Below are positions 18,186-30,407 of a DNA stretch of 64,000 nucleotides, one piece after another. The position numbers were made by a program, and so were the translations under genes. The notes below the pieces were generated by a model, which had not been told where the DNA came from, did not search any database, and saw nothing but the letters and a program-made list of their open reading frames with translations. Position 1 is the stretch's first letter; each line of letters opens with the position of its first letter. Source of the DNA: an uncultured Shewanella sp. (GTDB taxonomy: Bacteria; Pseudomonadota; Gammaproteobacteria; Enterobacterales; Shewanellaceae); contig NZ_CANMWS010000013.1 of assembly GCF_947501665.1 (NCBI RefSeq), positions 62,001 to 126,000 on the forward strand. Reading direction: 5' to 3'.

Positions 18186-19574
18186 GTGGCGGTTTCACTT
18201 TGGCAGCAATGTATAAGCAGATTACAAGATGAACTTTCTGCTCAGCAATTTAGTATGTGGATTAGACCATTGCAGGCCGAAATGGAGGGAGACGTGCTTG
18301 TGATTTATGCACCTAATCGCTTTGTTTTAGATTGGGTGAGAGATAAATATATTAATATCGTTTCGCAATTTTTCATTGAACAAATGGGAAATGATGCGCC
18401 TCAATTACGTTTTGATATTGGTAGTCGTCCATCGGCTAAACCTCAAGCTCCTGCTAAGACTATTGCTAAAACGCCTCGTGTAGCAGCTTCTCGTTCAAGT
18501 AATAAACCTGCGTTCAATACCCCACATTCTGATCCTACACCAAATGCCAATCATCGCAGTAATATTAATCCTACTTACCAATTTAGTAATTTTGTCGAAG
18601 GTAAGTCCAACCAACTGGGAAAAGCGGCGGCATTACAAGTGGCTGAAAACCCAGGGGGTGCCTATAATCCATTGTTTTTATATGGTGGAACGGGGTTAGG
18701 TAAAACCCACTTATTGCATGCGGTAGGTAACGGTATTATTAAAAATAAGCCTGATGCTAAAGTGGTGTATATGCATTCAGAGCGCTTTGTACAAGATATG
18801 GTGAAAGCATTACAGAATAATGCCATCGAAGAGTTTAAGCGCTATTATCGCAGTGTTGATGCCTTATTTATTGATGATATTCAATTTTTTGCCAATAAAG
18901 ATCGTTCTCAAGAAGAGTTTTTTCATACTTTTAATGCACTGCTTGAGGGAAATCATCAAGTTATTTTGACATCTGATCGTTACCCAAAAGAAATTGATGG
19001 TGTAGAAGATAGATTAAAATCGCGTTTTGGTTGGGGACTCACTGTGGCAATTGAACCGCCGGAGTTAGAAACCCGTGTTGCGATTTTAATGCGTAAAGCA
19101 CAAGAAAGTGGTTTTAACTTACCTGATGAAGTGGCTTTCTTTATTGCAAAACGTTTACGTTCCAATGTACGTGAATTAGAGGGGGCGCTCAATCGTGTTA
19201 TTGCTAATGCGAATTTTACTGGCCGTCCTATCACGATCGATTTTGTACGAGAAGCATTACGCGATTTGTTAGCGTTACAAGAAAAATTAGTGACGATCGA
19301 TAATATTCAAAAAACCGTTGCTGAATATTATAAAATTAAGATGGCAGATATGTTGTCTAAGCGCCGTTCTCGCAGTGTCGCCAGACCGAGACAAATGGCG
19401 ATGGCGTTGTCTAAAGAGTTAACTAATCACAGTCTGCCTGAAATTGGCGATGCTTTTGGTGGCCGTGATCATACGACTGTGTTACATGCGTGTCGTAAAA
19501 TTGCACAGCTCAGAGAAGAAAGTCACGATATTAAAGAAGATTATGCTAATTTAATTCGTACCTTATCTTCTTAA
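18186..19574 (+). CDS. dnaA: DnaA, chromosomal replication initiator
   Basis: A 462-residue initiator protein with a GTG start at 18186. The N-terminal DnaB-interaction domain ([29 protein letters not shown]) is followed by a variable linker, the AAA+ domain with Walker [14 protein letters not shown] at about residue 170 and Walker [10 protein letters not shown], and the C-terminal DNA-binding domain with [15 protein letters not shown]. It binds the DnaA boxes at 0.9-1.1 kb and those in its own promoter. It is followed after 18 bp by dnaN. The oriC-dnaA distance here is about 17 kb. Confidence 0.99.
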   Translation: MAVSLWQQCISRLQDELSAQQFSMWIRPLQAEMEGDVLVIYAPNRFVLDWVRDKYINIVSQFFIEQMGNDAPQLRFDIGSRPSAKPQAPAKTIAKTPRVAASRSSNKPAFNTPHSDPTPNANHRSNINPTYQFSNFVEGKSNQLGKAAALQVAENPGGAYNPLFLYGGTGLGKTHLLHAVGNGIIKNKPDAKVVYMHSERFVQDMVKALQNNAIEEFKRYYRSVDALFIDDIQFFANKDRSQEEFFHTFNALLEGNHQVILTSDRYPKEIDGVEDRLKSRFGWGLTVAIEPPELETRVAILMRKAQESGFNLPDEVAFFIAKRLRSNVRELEGALNRVIANANFTGRPITIDFVREALRDLLALQEKLVTIDNIQKTVAEYYKIKMADMLSKRRSRSVARPRQMAMALSKELTNHSLPEIGDAFGGRDHTTVLHACRKIAQLREESHDIKEDYANLIRTLSS

Positions 19575-19592
19575 TACAGGGAATTGAAACCA

Positions 19593-20693
19593 ATGAAATT
19601 TTCAATTGATAGGGACGCCCTATTAAAACCATTACAGCTGGTGACTGGGGCTGTTGAAAGAAGACATAATCTCCCTATTTTAGCTAATTTATTACTTGTT
19701 GTCAGGGGTGATGCCTTGAAGATGACAGGGACTGATTTAGAAGTTGAGCTTGTCGGTCAGGCTATACTTGAAGGCGATATTGAGCAAGGACAAACGACGG
19801 TTCCAGCAAAGAAATTTTTAGATATTGTGAAGTCTTTACCTGAGCAAGTTTTGGTTAACATTGAGCAGCAAGAAAATCGACTCTTGCTTCGTTCGGGTCG
19901 AAGCCGTTTTACATTAGCTACATTACCTGCGAGTGAGTATCCTAATGTGGAAGCCTTTGAGGCTGATATTGAATTTACGCTTAAACAAGGCACGATGAAA
20001 TCCTTGATTGATGCGACTCAGTTTTCTATGGCGAATCAAGATGTGAGATATTATTTAAACGGCTTGTTGCTCGAAACTGAAGCCAATATGTTACGCGCCA
20101 TCGCGACCGATGGGCATAGGTTGGCAATGAGTAACAGAGAGATTGAAGCTCAATTACCTGAAAAACAAGTCATTGTCCCACGAAAAGGCGTCATTGAATT
20201 ATTGCGCATTTTTGATGGCGATGATGCTGATGTGAGTATTGCTATTGGTGATAATGCCATTCGCGCAACGACAACTCGAGCTGTATTTACCAGTAAGTTA
20301 GTGGATGGGCGTTTTCCTGATTATCGTCGAGTATTGCCTAAAGGTGGCGATAAAATTGTCATTGCGAGTCGCCAACAATTAAAACAAGCCTTGTTACGTG
20401 CGTCCATTTTGTCTAATGAGAAGTTTCGAGGTGTGCGAGTATTACTGGAAAATAACCTTATTAAAATAACAGCGAATAATCCAGAGCAGGAAGAAGCGGA
20501 AGAAATTTTAGATGTTGAATATGAACATCCTGCGTTAGAGATTGGCTTTAATGTGAGTTATTTACTGGATGTCTTGAATAACCTTCAATCTGATGATGTT
20601 CGCATTACGCTTATTGATGGTAATTCTAGCGCACTGATTGATGATCCTGTTCAACAAGATTCTATGTATGTTGTTATGCCAATGAGGCTTTAG
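19593..20693 (+). CDS. dnaN: DnaN, DNA polymerase III sliding clamp beta subunit
   Basis: A 366-residue protein beginning MKFSIDRDALLKPLQLVTGAVERRHNLPILANLLL, as in other DnaN proteins. The ATG at 19593 is preferred to an in-frame TTG nine bases upstream because the family starts at MKF. The C-terminal end, YVVMPMRL, is the conserved end (MPMRL). It forms the dimeric ring that tethers replicative polymerase. It is co-transcribed with dnaA. Confidence 0.98.
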   Translation: MKFSIDRDALLKPLQLVTGAVERRHNLPILANLLLVVRGDALKMTGTDLEVELVGQAILEGDIEQGQTTVPAKKFLDIVKSLPEQVLVNIEQQENRLLLRSGRSRFTLATLPASEYPNVEAFEADIEFTLKQGTMKSLIDATQFSMANQDVRYYLNGLLLETEANMLRAIATDGHRLAMSNREIEAQLPEKQVIVPRKGVIELLRIFDGDDADVSIAIGDNAIRATTTRAVFTSKLVDGRFPDYRRVLPKGGDKIVIASRQQLKQALLRASILSNEKFRGVRVLLENNLIKITANNPEQEEAEEILDVEYEHPALEIGFNVSYLLDVLNNLQSDDVRITLIDGNSSALIDDPVQQDSMYVVMPMRL

Positions 20694-20837
20694 GTTTTCA
20701 TTGTTGTTTTTCATATTGATTGATCAGTTGAGCGGAATAAACCACTTAATTGATATACTGTCGATTGATTCAATGGGCAAATGCAATGCTTGTTCATTAT
20801 CCCTTTTTTTGTTTTTCTACTGTAGAGTGAGAGAACG

Positions 20838-21923
20838 ATGAGTTTGACACGTCTACATATTGATACCTTCAGAAATATTGTTTCTGCCCAACTAGTTTTG
20901 GGGGAAGGGGTGAATCTTATTTATGGCCAAAATGGCAGCGGTAAAACCAGCCTTTTAGAAGCGATTTACTTTTTAGGGATGGGCCGCTCTTTTCGCAGTC
21001 ATTTGTCTCAAAGGGTCATTCAATATAATGAAGAGCAATTGACATTATTTGCCGAGCTTAATAATGGCCATCAACAAAAAGATAAAATTGGCTTACGCCG
21101 CCTGAGAAATGGTGATATTCAGGTTAAAATGAATGGTGAAAAGGTCAAACGTTTATCGACGTTGGCCGATAGTCTTCCTATTCAGGTGATCACACCGGAA
21201 AGTTTTTCTCTATTGTTTGAAGGCCCTAAATCGCGCCGGCAGTTTATTGATTGGGGCGCTTTTCATACTGACCCTCACTTCTATCAGGCTTGGGTCAATG
21301 TAAGGCGTATTTTAAAGCAGCGAAATCAACTTCTTAAAAGTGAAGCGTCTTATTCTGGTATTCAAGTTTGGGATAAAGAATTGGTGAAATATGCCCAATT
21401 AGTGACGCAAATAAGAACTCAATATATAGACTCGTTAAATGAGCAACTTAAAGGTATAATCGAAGAGTTTTTACCGCGAATAGATGTCAAAGTTTCATTT
21501 ACGCGGGGCTGGGACAGTAAAACCGAGTATGCACAGCTACTCGAGTCTCAGTATCAGAGGGATTTATCAATAGGTTATACCATTAGTGGTCCCCATAAAG
21601 CAGATTTAAGATTACGGGTAGGAACGATGCCCGTTCAAGACGCCCTGTCTCGAGGCCAATTAAAATTATTGGTTTGTGCATTACGTATTGCGCAGGGAAA
21701 GCTGCTTAAGCAGCAAATAAACAAAAGTAGTATATATCTGGTGGATGATTTACCGTCAGAGTTAGATGCACAGCATAGGAAACTATTGCTACAGCAGCTT
21801 CATGATACGGGGGCACAAGTGTTTGTGACGGCCATTGAACCTGCGGCAATAGTCGATTCGTTAGGTACACCAGTGAGTAAAATGTTTCAGGTGGAACATG
21901 GGTGCGTAACGCAAATTGAATAA
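20838..21923 (+). CDS. recF: RecF, recombination/gap-repair ATPase
   Basis: A 361-residue SMC-like ATPase. The Walker A motif is [26 protein letters not shown], the signature is [18 protein letters not shown] and the Walker B region is [13 protein letters not shown]. RecF with RecO and RecR loads RecA at gaps. It sits between dnaN and gyrB in the conserved order; the gap to gyrB is 16 bp. Confidence 0.97.
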   Translation: MSLTRLHIDTFRNIVSAQLVLGEGVNLIYGQNGSGKTSLLEAIYFLGMGRSFRSHLSQRVIQYNEEQLTLFAELNNGHQQKDKIGLRRLRNGDIQVKMNGEKVKRLSTLADSLPIQVITPESFSLLFEGPKSRRQFIDWGAFHTDPHFYQAWVNVRRILKQRNQLLKSEASYSGIQVWDKELVKYAQLVTQIRTQYIDSLNEQLKGIIEEFLPRIDVKVSFTRGWDSKTEYAQLLESQYQRDLSIGYTISGPHKADLRLRVGTMPVQDALSRGQLKLLVCALRIAQGKLLKQQINKSSIYLVDDLPSELDAQHRKLLLQQLHDTGAQVFVTAIEPAAIVDSLGTPVSKMFQVEHGCVTQIE

Positions 21924-21930
21924 CCGATGA

Positions 21931-24357
<2,427 letters not shown>

Positions 24358-24378
24358 AGCATAAGGTTATTATTTTCT

Positions 24379-24411
24379 AAAAAATCGCCGTCAATTGATG
24401 GCGATTTTTTT
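24379..24411 (+). terminator. Rho-independent terminator after gyrB
   Basis: Stem AAAAAATCGCC / GGCGATTTTTT with a 10-base loop and a T-run, 21 bp after the gyrB stop. The A-tract on the other side makes it bidirectional, serving also the convergent gene at 24416. Confidence 0.9.
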
Positions 24412-24415
24412 ATGA

Positions 24416-25123
24416 TTAATCAACCATGATAATAGAGCTATTTTTGAGTAATGAAGCTGGGATCGATGATAACCAGCCACTTTCTCGAATGAAGCTTTGA
24501 ATGTTAAAGGTATCGAGTCGTAATACATCACAAGCTCTTTCAATTCGACCTTGAACGGCACTTTTTGAGATGTTGAGCCTGATTGAAATCTCATTGTATG
24601 AGAAACCTAAGCAAAAAAGGTACAAAGCTTCCCATTGCTCATTGGTTAACACCTCTGTTGGGCGTTGTAAGATCCATGAAGCCGTCTTCTTGTGGTTGAC
24701 CTTAGAGGGAGCCAACATATTTAATTTACCTAAAATAATATCGGAAAATAATAAAATACTATGATGTTGAGGAATGCCATGAAAAAGGGTGCCTAAGATC
24801 GTGCCGTTGTCATAATACAAAGGGGTTTTATTAAAAATATATGGCTGAATGAGCTGCTCTTTTCCAAATCTATGTATTTCTAAGGATTTTACGGTTTTTC
24901 CTTGTTGCTCTGTTTTTCTATCATGTTGTTTAAATAATTCAGCAAACTCTGCTGTTGCGACTGGTAGTTCACAGTCTTTTTTACCTTCGATATTAAAATC
25001 TTTTGGCAGGTTGAGTAAGGCTAGATAGGCTTCATTGGCCATGACAAAAATAGACTGGTTATCTTTAATTCCCATAGGATCGGTACTATTGAGGATCATG
25101 GCTTTAAACATGGTAGGGATCAT
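24416..25123 (-). CDS. PAS-like sensor with LuxR-type helix-turn-helix, transcriptional regulator
   Basis: A 235-residue protein. The N-terminal half looks like a PAS domain (GIKDNQSIFVMANEAYLALLNLPKDFNIEGKKDCELP, then IFNKTPLYYDNGTILGTLFHGI). The C-terminal part is a LuxR-type HTH: LTNEQWEALYLFCLGFSYNEISIRLNISKSAVQGRIERACDVLRLD. Orphan regulators of this shape sense small molecules through the PAS domain; the signal is unknown. A perfect 9-bp inverted repeat lies 118 bp upstream of its start and may be the operator of this gene or of the divergent marR-like gene. Confidence 0.8.
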   Translation of the reverse strand: MIPTMFKAMILNSTDPMGIKDNQSIFVMANEAYLALLNLPKDFNIEGKKDCELPVATAEFAELFKQHDRKTEQQGKTVKSLEIHRFGKEQLIQPYIFNKTPLYYDNGTILGTLFHGIPQHHSILLFSDIILGKLNMLAPSKVNHKKTASWILQRPTEVLTNEQWEALYLFCLGFSYNEISIRLNISKSAVQGRIERACDVLRLDTFNIQSFIRESGWLSSIPASLLKNSSIIMVD

Positions 25124-25482
25124 GATGCTACTCTTATTTCTTTATGGTTTTTCATGTTTAAGTGGCAAGTAGAATAAGTCTGTTTCTAAAGGAAGTGCGG
25201 TTTGAAGGTGCCGTGATATAACATAAAATTGCCGCGTTAGTAAGATACATATTGTATCTTAAGTTATTAAAGTATTAATAATAAGCTTACCAGTACAAGA
25301 TAGAAATTTATCTCATTGATTATAGGTGAATATTAACTTTATATTTTTTCGGAGTTAACCTTGTGATAGCTTTATTAACCTTTTTAGCTTGTTTTGCGTA
25401 TTTCACTTTTCTTATTATTTTATTTATGTGAACGTCTGTTTTTGGCTTTGTGTGAAGCAAGTTTGTTGCTAGTATTTGTTTT
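25124..25482. promoter_or_regulatory. Divergent regulatory region with a palindromic operator
   Basis: The 359-base gap between two divergent regulator genes contains TAAGATACA-TAT-TGTATCTTA, a perfect 9-bp inverted repeat with a 3-base spacer, at 25241-25261. The size and symmetry fit a MarR-dimer operator. The rest is AT-rich with no coding sequence. Confidence 0.6.
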
Positions 25483-25980
25483 ATGAAAATAAATACAGAT
25501 CATGTCGATACAATTTTAACGCAATGGGCTAAAGAAAGGCCGGATCTTGACTCCAGCCCTATGGCAGTCACTGGACGTCTGGCGAAGCTGAATCACATTG
25601 TTAGTCAAGCTCAATCTCAAGTGTTTTCTGAGTTTAGTTTGAACATGGGCGAGTTTGATGTGTTGGCGACGTTATTGCGCTCCGGCTCACCCTATTCTTT
25701 AACGCCGAATCAATTACTACAAACCTTAATGCTGTCATCGGGTGCAATGACAAACCGTGTTGACAGGCTAGAAGCAAAATCCCTTGTTTATCGACAGGCC
25801 GATCCCAATGATCGTCGTGGTGTGTTAGTCACATTAACAGAGACAGGTGAAACCTTAATTAATCAGGTTATCAAAAAACATGTTGATCGAGGCCATCGTT
25901 TACTTGAACCGTTAACGGTTCAAGAACAAGAGGCGTTAGCTGATTTACTTAAAAAATTGCTGATTGAATATGAGCGATGA
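25483..25980 (+). CDS. MarR-family transcriptional regulator
   Basis: A 165-residue winged-helix regulator. The MarR pattern is seen in FSLNMGEFDVLATLLRSGSPYSLTPNQLLQTLMLSSGAMTNRVDRLEAKSLVYRQADPNDRRGVLVTLTETGETLI, including the DPNDRR wing. MarR proteins are usually repressors released by phenolic or electrophilic ligands or by thiol oxidation. Next to it on the opposite strand are an Old Yellow Enzyme and an EamA exporter, plausible targets. No clear ribosome site is seen before the ATG. Confidence 0.92.
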   Translation: MKINTDHVDTILTQWAKERPDLDSSPMAVTGRLAKLNHIVSQAQSQVFSEFSLNMGEFDVLATLLRSGSPYSLTPNQLLQTLMLSSGAMTNRVDRLEAKSLVYRQADPNDRRGVLVTLTETGETLINQVIKKHVDRGHRLLEPLTVQEQEALADLLKKLLIEYER

Positions 25981-26032
25981 GCTTTGGGGTCAGCTCAATA
26001 TCTAGGGATTTGAGCTGATTTTCGTTTTGTTT

Positions 26033-27106
26033 TTATGCAGATTGCATTGTTGGATAATCAGTATATCCTCGATGATCGCCACCATAAAAAGTACTGGGGT
26101 CAAGTTCATTGAAAGGCGCATTCACTCTAATTCGTTGAACAAGATCGGGGTTTGCAACAAAAAGCGCTCCAAAGCAAACTGCATCGGCAAGTCCATCTTT
26201 TAACACCTTTGCTGCGATTTTTGCAGTGACAACTCCTGCGCTGTCATTTTTATGAGGGTTTAATATGAAGGGTCCTTGCCATTGTCTACGTAATTGCTTT
26301 GTTTGCTCTCGGTTATTGGCTTCCATCACATGTAAAAAAGCGAGTTTAGGTAAGCGAGAAAGTAAATTTTGGTACAGTTTAGCAGTATCGACTTCTTCTA
26401 TATCGTTATAAGGGTTATTGGGTGATATCCTTATGCCGGTTTTATTGACGCCAATGGCATTTACGACGGCATGTATGACCTCTATTGCAAATCGATTGCG
26501 ATTTTCAATATTGCCACCGTATTCATCGGTTCGAGTATTGGTATTACTGGCCATAAATTGATGTAATAGAAATCCATTACCGGCATGAATTTCAACGCCA
26601 TCAAATCCTGCTTCAATGGCGTTGCGTGCAGCGTTTACAAAATCTTGAATGCAAGTTTGAATGTCTTTTTTACTCAATGTCTTGGGCGTGAGGTAGTCTT
26701 GCATGCCATTAGGCGTAAAGGTTTGCCCTTTAGCTACAATTGCTGATGGAGCAACAGATTGATGTGCACTTTCATATAATGACGGATGGCCTATGCGTCC
26801 AGCATGCATGAGCTGTGCAATGATAAGCCCTCCTTTTTGATGCACTGAGCGAGTGACTTGTTTCCATGATTCTGTTTGTTGGGCGTTATGTAGTCCAGGT
26901 GAGTTCATAAAACCTTGTCCTTGAACACTGGGTTGGATACCTTCGGAAATGATGATGCCTGCACTCGCTCTTTGCCCATAATACGTGGCCATCAACTCGG
27001 TTGCTAAGCCGTCACTTGTTGCCCTGTTGCGGCTCATTGGAGCCATGATAAGTTTATTTTTTATTTCGAAATCACTCAACTGACTTGGGGCTAATAATGT
27101 GTCCAT
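26033..27106 (-). CDS. Old Yellow Enzyme family alkene reductase (NemA-like)
   Basis: A 357-residue FMN TIM-barrel oxidoreductase. Family signatures are APMSRNRA near the N-terminus, IIAQLMHAGRIGHPS, GFDGVEIHAGNGFLLHQFMASNTNTRTDEYGGNIENRNRFAIEVI, and the C-terminal DAVCFGALFVANPDLVQRI. The enzymes reduce activated C=C bonds or nitro groups of electrophiles with NAD(P)H. The usual HGANG motif is written HAGNG here. AAGGAA precedes the ATG. The adjacent MarR gene suggests electrophile-responsive control, an inference from NemR/NemA-like systems. Confidence 0.93.
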   Translation of the reverse strand: MDTLLAPSQLSDFEIKNKLIMAPMSRNRATSDGLATELMATYYGQRASAGIIISEGIQPSVQGQGFMNSPGLHNAQQTESWKQVTRSVHQKGGLIIAQLMHAGRIGHPSLYESAHQSVAPSAIVAKGQTFTPNGMQDYLTPKTLSKKDIQTCIQDFVNAARNAIEAGFDGVEIHAGNGFLLHQFMASNTNTRTDEYGGNIENRNRFAIEVIHAVVNAIGVNKTGIRISPNNPYNDIEEVDTAKLYQNLLSRLPKLAFLHVMEANNREQTKQLRRQWQGPFILNPHKNDSAGVVTAKIAAKVLKDGLADAVCFGALFVANPDLVQRIRVNAPFNELDPSTFYGGDHRGYTDYPTMQSA

Positions 27107-27168
27107 TTTATAAGTTCCTTTTATGTCTTATTTTCTAATGGTTTTAATGGTTATTTAATTAAACTGGT

Positions 27169-28086
27169 TTAAGTCATTTTAGATAAGGGAGTATCAAGTT
27201 TGGGAAGAGAGGACTGGGGCTCTCTTTTGTTTTTAGGCTGAGATAACCAGATAGCGATAATAATGATAATGGCGCCAATACTTTGCATTAGGCTGAGGCT
27301 TTGGTTGAGAAAGACAAAGCCTAAGATGCAAGCGGTCAGCGGGCTGCCAAATGAAATGAATGACACTGTGGCGGCGGGTAAGCGTTCAATACCTCTAAAC
27401 CAAATCGCATAGGCAACTAAGGCGCCAAAGAGACTCAAATAACTAAAACCTATACCGTTTAATAATGTGATTTCAGTGGGTAAGGATTCCGTGAGCAGTG
27501 CGATGGGCAATAACACTAGCCCGCCAACGGTGAGTTGCCAACCGGTTAAGGTTAATAAGCTGACGCCTTGTGGCCTCCCCCAATGTTTACTTAATACTAT
27601 GCCTGTCGCCATACACAAGGTGGCAGCCAAACCTGCTAACACACCCGTCATATTTAACTTGATTGTTGATTGAAGGACTAACATAGCAATGCCAGCGGCC
27701 CCAATGATACACGCCAATAGCTGATTGGTGTGGATAGGTGCTTTGAGCACGATTAAGCCTAATAACAATACCAGCATGGGTTGAAATGACATGACGAGGG
27801 CTGCAATGCCACCAGGCAAGTGATAGGCAGCAACAAATAAAAAATAGAAGAAGGCGCCAATATTCAATACCCCTAAAACCAGTGCACGGCACCACCAAAT
27901 TCCGGTAGGCAAGGTACGTCCTATTAGAAGTAATATTAAGCCTGCAGGTAATGCGCGGATCACCGATGCCAATAAAGGGCTGTTGCTTGGCAGTAATTCT
28001 GTGGTGACTAAATACGTACTGCCCCAGATGATTGGCGCTAAGGCAGTAATTAAATAATCAGTGATTTTTGGATGATCCATACCCAT
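27169..28086 (-). CDS. EamA/DMT-family exporter
   Basis: A 305-residue membrane protein with ten predicted transmembrane segments arranged as two EamA repeats. Typical stretches are ITALAPIIWGSTYLVTTELLPSNSPLLASVIRALPAGL in the first repeat and TLTGWQLTVGGLVLLPIAL...YLSLFGALVAYAIWFRGIERLPAATVSFISFGSPLTACILGFVFLNQSL in the second. Such proteins export metabolites such as amino acids or drugs. Two 20-bp direct repeats in its promoter region suggest specific regulation. It follows the OYE gene's direction with a 62-bp gap upstream of that gene's start, so the two could be co-transcribed. Confidence 0.92.
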   Translation of the reverse strand: MGMDHPKITDYLITALAPIIWGSTYLVTTELLPSNSPLLASVIRALPAGLILLLIGRTLPTGIWWCRALVLGVLNIGAFFYFLFVAAYHLPGGIAALVMSFQPMLVLLLGLIVLKAPIHTNQLLACIIGAAGIAMLVLQSTIKLNMTGVLAGLAATLCMATGIVLSKHWGRPQGVSLLTLTGWQLTVGGLVLLPIALLTESLPTEITLLNGIGFSYLSLFGALVAYAIWFRGIERLPAATVSFISFGSPLTACILGFVFLNQSLSLMQSIGAIIIIIAIWLSQPKNKREPQSSLPKLDTPLSKMT

Positions 28087-28117
28087 ATCCTATGCAGTGT
28101 CAATAAAGTTCCACGTT

Positions 28118-28193
28118 AAGTATCTTTATGTGGAGGTTGTTTTTATAGCATGACGATTATTTATGTTTAAGTCAAGTATCTTTATGTGGAGGT
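28118..28193. promoter_or_regulatory. Duplicated operator-like direct repeat upstream of the EamA gene
   Basis: The 20-base sequence AAGTATCTTTATGTGGAGGT occurs exactly twice, at 28118-28137 and 28174-28193, 56 bp apart. The intervening DNA carries an extended -10-like TGCTATAAA on the minus strand, so the repeats flank the probable EamA promoter. The core GTATCTT is shared with the palindrome at 25241-25261, which suggests the same regulator, perhaps the MarR-type protein. Confidence 0.6.
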
Positions 28194-28287
28194 ATTTGCT
28201 TGACGTGAGATAAATCGATTATTTCATCAGGACTTGGGATAATGAGTTGGCTCTTTAGGTTATTGTCGATTGAGGCTTATTTTTAAT

Positions 28288-28926
28288 TTAAAGTGACTCC
28301 TTTATGGCTGTTAGTAGGAATACGGGATAGTCGCCTTGTGGCTTTTTTACATGGCTGATTTGTTGAATATCAATATTGATAAAGCCAGATCGCGCCGCGA
28401 GTGCACTTATTTCTGTAGGATCAAATCCGTAATGGTAGATGCCACTCTCTTTCGTGTGAAAGCTGCCATCTTCTGTAAATAGATCTGCCAGTGCAATAAA
28501 GCCATTTGGTTTTAGTGTGGCGTAGAAGGTATTGAGTAATGGTTGAATATCTTTTATGTGGTGTAATGTCATTGACGAAATAATGCCATCAAATTGATTG
28601 TTATGATGATTTTTCCATTTATTGCTATCTATGTTTATAGGTAATATTTCTAGTTCGCACTGAAGGGTACACCGTTTATTTTCTAGCTGTTCATTCATTG
28701 ATGGCGATATATCGATAGCGGTTATCTTGTTGACGAAAGGGGCGAGTCGCTCAAGTAATAACCCCGTACCCGAGCCAAAATCCATTATATGCATGGTGGG
28801 CATTAATTGAATGTGATTGATGATGCCATGAGCAATATTATCGACATTATCTCGTCGTCGTTGTGCTTTATCATAAGTACTGGCTTTATTTTTAAAGCGA
28901 TCGTTTGCCATAGGGCATACATACAT
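28288..28926 (-). CDS. Class I SAM-dependent methyltransferase
   Basis: A 212-residue methyltransferase. Motif I is IMDFGSGTGLLLERLAPFV, followed by ITAIDISPSM, FDGIISSMTLHHIKDIQPLLNTFYATLKPNGFIALADLFTEDGSFH, a layout seen in small-molecule methyltransferases. The start is ambiguous between 28926 and an in-frame ATG five codons further in; neither has a good ribosome site. It stands alone. The substrate cannot be stated. Confidence 0.85.
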   Translation of the reverse strand: MYVCPMANDRFKNKASTYDKAQRRRDNVDNIAHGIINHIQLMPTMHIMDFGSGTGLLLERLAPFVNKITAIDISPSMNEQLENKRCTLQCELEILPINIDSNKWKNHHNNQFDGIISSMTLHHIKDIQPLLNTFYATLKPNGFIALADLFTEDGSFHTKESGIYHYGFDPTEISALAARSGFINIDIQQISHVKKPQGDYPVFLLTAIKESL

Positions 28927-28986
28927 TTTTATTGAAGCGATAAATCAAGTATAGCGTTTAGCGTATAGGCAGGATAAAGCCGTTTA

Positions 28987-29020
28987 AATAACAGGAGGCA
29001 CTGTTGTGACTCCTGTTATT
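28987..29020. terminator. Hairpin downstream of the aromatic amino acid permease gene
   Basis: Perfect 11-bp stem (AATAACAGGAG / CTCCTGTTATT) with a 12-base loop between the permease gene and the methyltransferase gene; both lie on the minus strand. The T-run is weak, so termination is inferred from stem and position. Confidence 0.5.
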
Positions 29021-29058
29021 TATCAGCTTAAACAGGTGAGTTGATTATGAGACAATGT

Positions 29059-30213
29059 TTATAAGTACTGCACTAACAGCATTAAACTGCCAAAGAGTAA
29101 TAAGGTAAACATGGCGGGCATACCGCCTCCTGCTTGGTAAATATGCTCGCTAAAAGCTTTTTTTCTGACGTTTATGACCATCACCATAGGAATGAAAATC
29201 GCTAAGAAAACCAAAATAATTCCCGCGTAGCTTAATGTATTTAAGAATTGCTCTGGGGCCAATATTGCTCCTGCTAATGGCAAAATAAAGGTCATTATAA
29301 AGGTGATGACCTTGGTACTTTTTATCACATCGGTATTTTGATCAAACAGTGCTAACGCCACTCCAAGAAAAGAGGTCAATAAGGCTAATGCTGTAAAAAC
29401 TGAGAGGATCAGTTCAAGATTTTTATATTGGATACTCAAGGCTGTGATTAGCTCTGATACATTGGCAAAGTGTAGTAATTGCTCTGGTGCTAGATTGCCA
29501 ACAACGGCATAAAGCCACAATAGATAGCATACGAGCGGAATGATGGAACCTAGCAGTAACATATTTCTGAGTTCATGTTTACTGGATTCTTTGTTATAAG
29601 TGGCGAGGGATGGGATCACCACTAAAAAACAAAAACTGGTAAAAAGCACTGAGCTGGTTTTAACTAACGCCAGATTATCATGGGTGACCACTTGGGTTAG
29701 GCTGCTCAATGATAGGTTAGGCGCTAAATACATTAAAGTGGTGAGTAGGGCTAATAACATGGCTGCAAAAAGCAGCCTATTAAACTTGTCGATGACAGCT
29801 GTGCCGCGGGATACGATCAGGCCAGTGATCAGGGTAAAGCTGATCTGGGCGGTGGTTTTGCTTAAGTTAAAGTCAAAGCTGGTGGCAATGTTTTGAATAA
29901 GATCGCCAGCGCCAATAATATACGCCATCATTAGGCAAACCAATAATGCATAGAGTAATATGTTAGTGACGAGCTGCCCGCTGACTCCGAGGGTATCTCT
30001 GGCGACGTTACTCATACTGACGCCACGGCCGACTTTCACGCTGGCTTCTAACAATAGCAATGCCGCATAAGTGGTGCCAAGCCAAATAAATAACATGAGT
30101 AGTGTGGCCCATAATAGGCCAAATTGCGCCAGTACCATGGGAATGGCGAGCATGCCTGCCCCTAATGCGGTTCCTGCAATGATCAGCGAGCTGCCGACAA
30201 GTTTAAGTTTCAC
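29059..30213 (-). CDS. Aromatic amino acid:H+ symporter (Mtr/TyrP/TnaB family)
   Basis: A 384-residue transporter with about eleven membrane segments. The N-terminus, KLKLVGSSLIIAGTALGAGMLAIPMV, is the family signature (SxxIxAGTxxGAGMLAxP). The GTG at 30213 is chosen because GGAG lies nine bases upstream and the family starts here; an ATG 13 codons upstream lacks support. Relatives import tyrosine or tryptophan. The kynU-kynA genes at 48-50 kb would use tryptophan, but no direct link is visible. The leader upstream contains the hairpin array at 30408-30654. Confidence 0.92.
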   Translation of the reverse strand: MKLKLVGSSLIIAGTALGAGMLAIPMVLAQFGLLWATLLMLFIWLGTTYAALLLLEASVKVGRGVSMSNVARDTLGVSGQLVTNILLYALLVCLMMAYIIGAGDLIQNIATSFDFNLSKTTAQISFTLITGLIVSRGTAVIDKFNRLLFAAMLLALLTTLMYLAPNLSLSSLTQVVTHDNLALVKTSSVLFTSFCFLVVIPSLATYNKESSKHELRNMLLLGSIIPLVCYLLWLYAVVGNLAPEQLLHFANVSELITALSIQYKNLELILSVFTALALLTSFLGVALALFDQNTDVIKSTKVITFIMTFILPLAGAILAPEQFLNTLSYAGIILVFLAIFIPMVMVINVRKKAFSEHIYQAGGGMPAMFTLLLFGSLMLLVQYL

Positions 30214-30407
30214 GAAAAATACTCCGAGGTGAAATTGGCGATAATTAAGCATAAAAGGCGGCTAATCTAGCATGCCTTGGCGGGTTGGGATAGGCGCGAT
30301 AGGTCTGAGTTTATGTTTTTAACTGTGTTAAAAAGTGTAAAACGGCAGATTAACAATCTCGTTGAGGAGTGGCCTTTTCAATGAAGGTTGGTGGTTATTT
30401 TTTGTTG

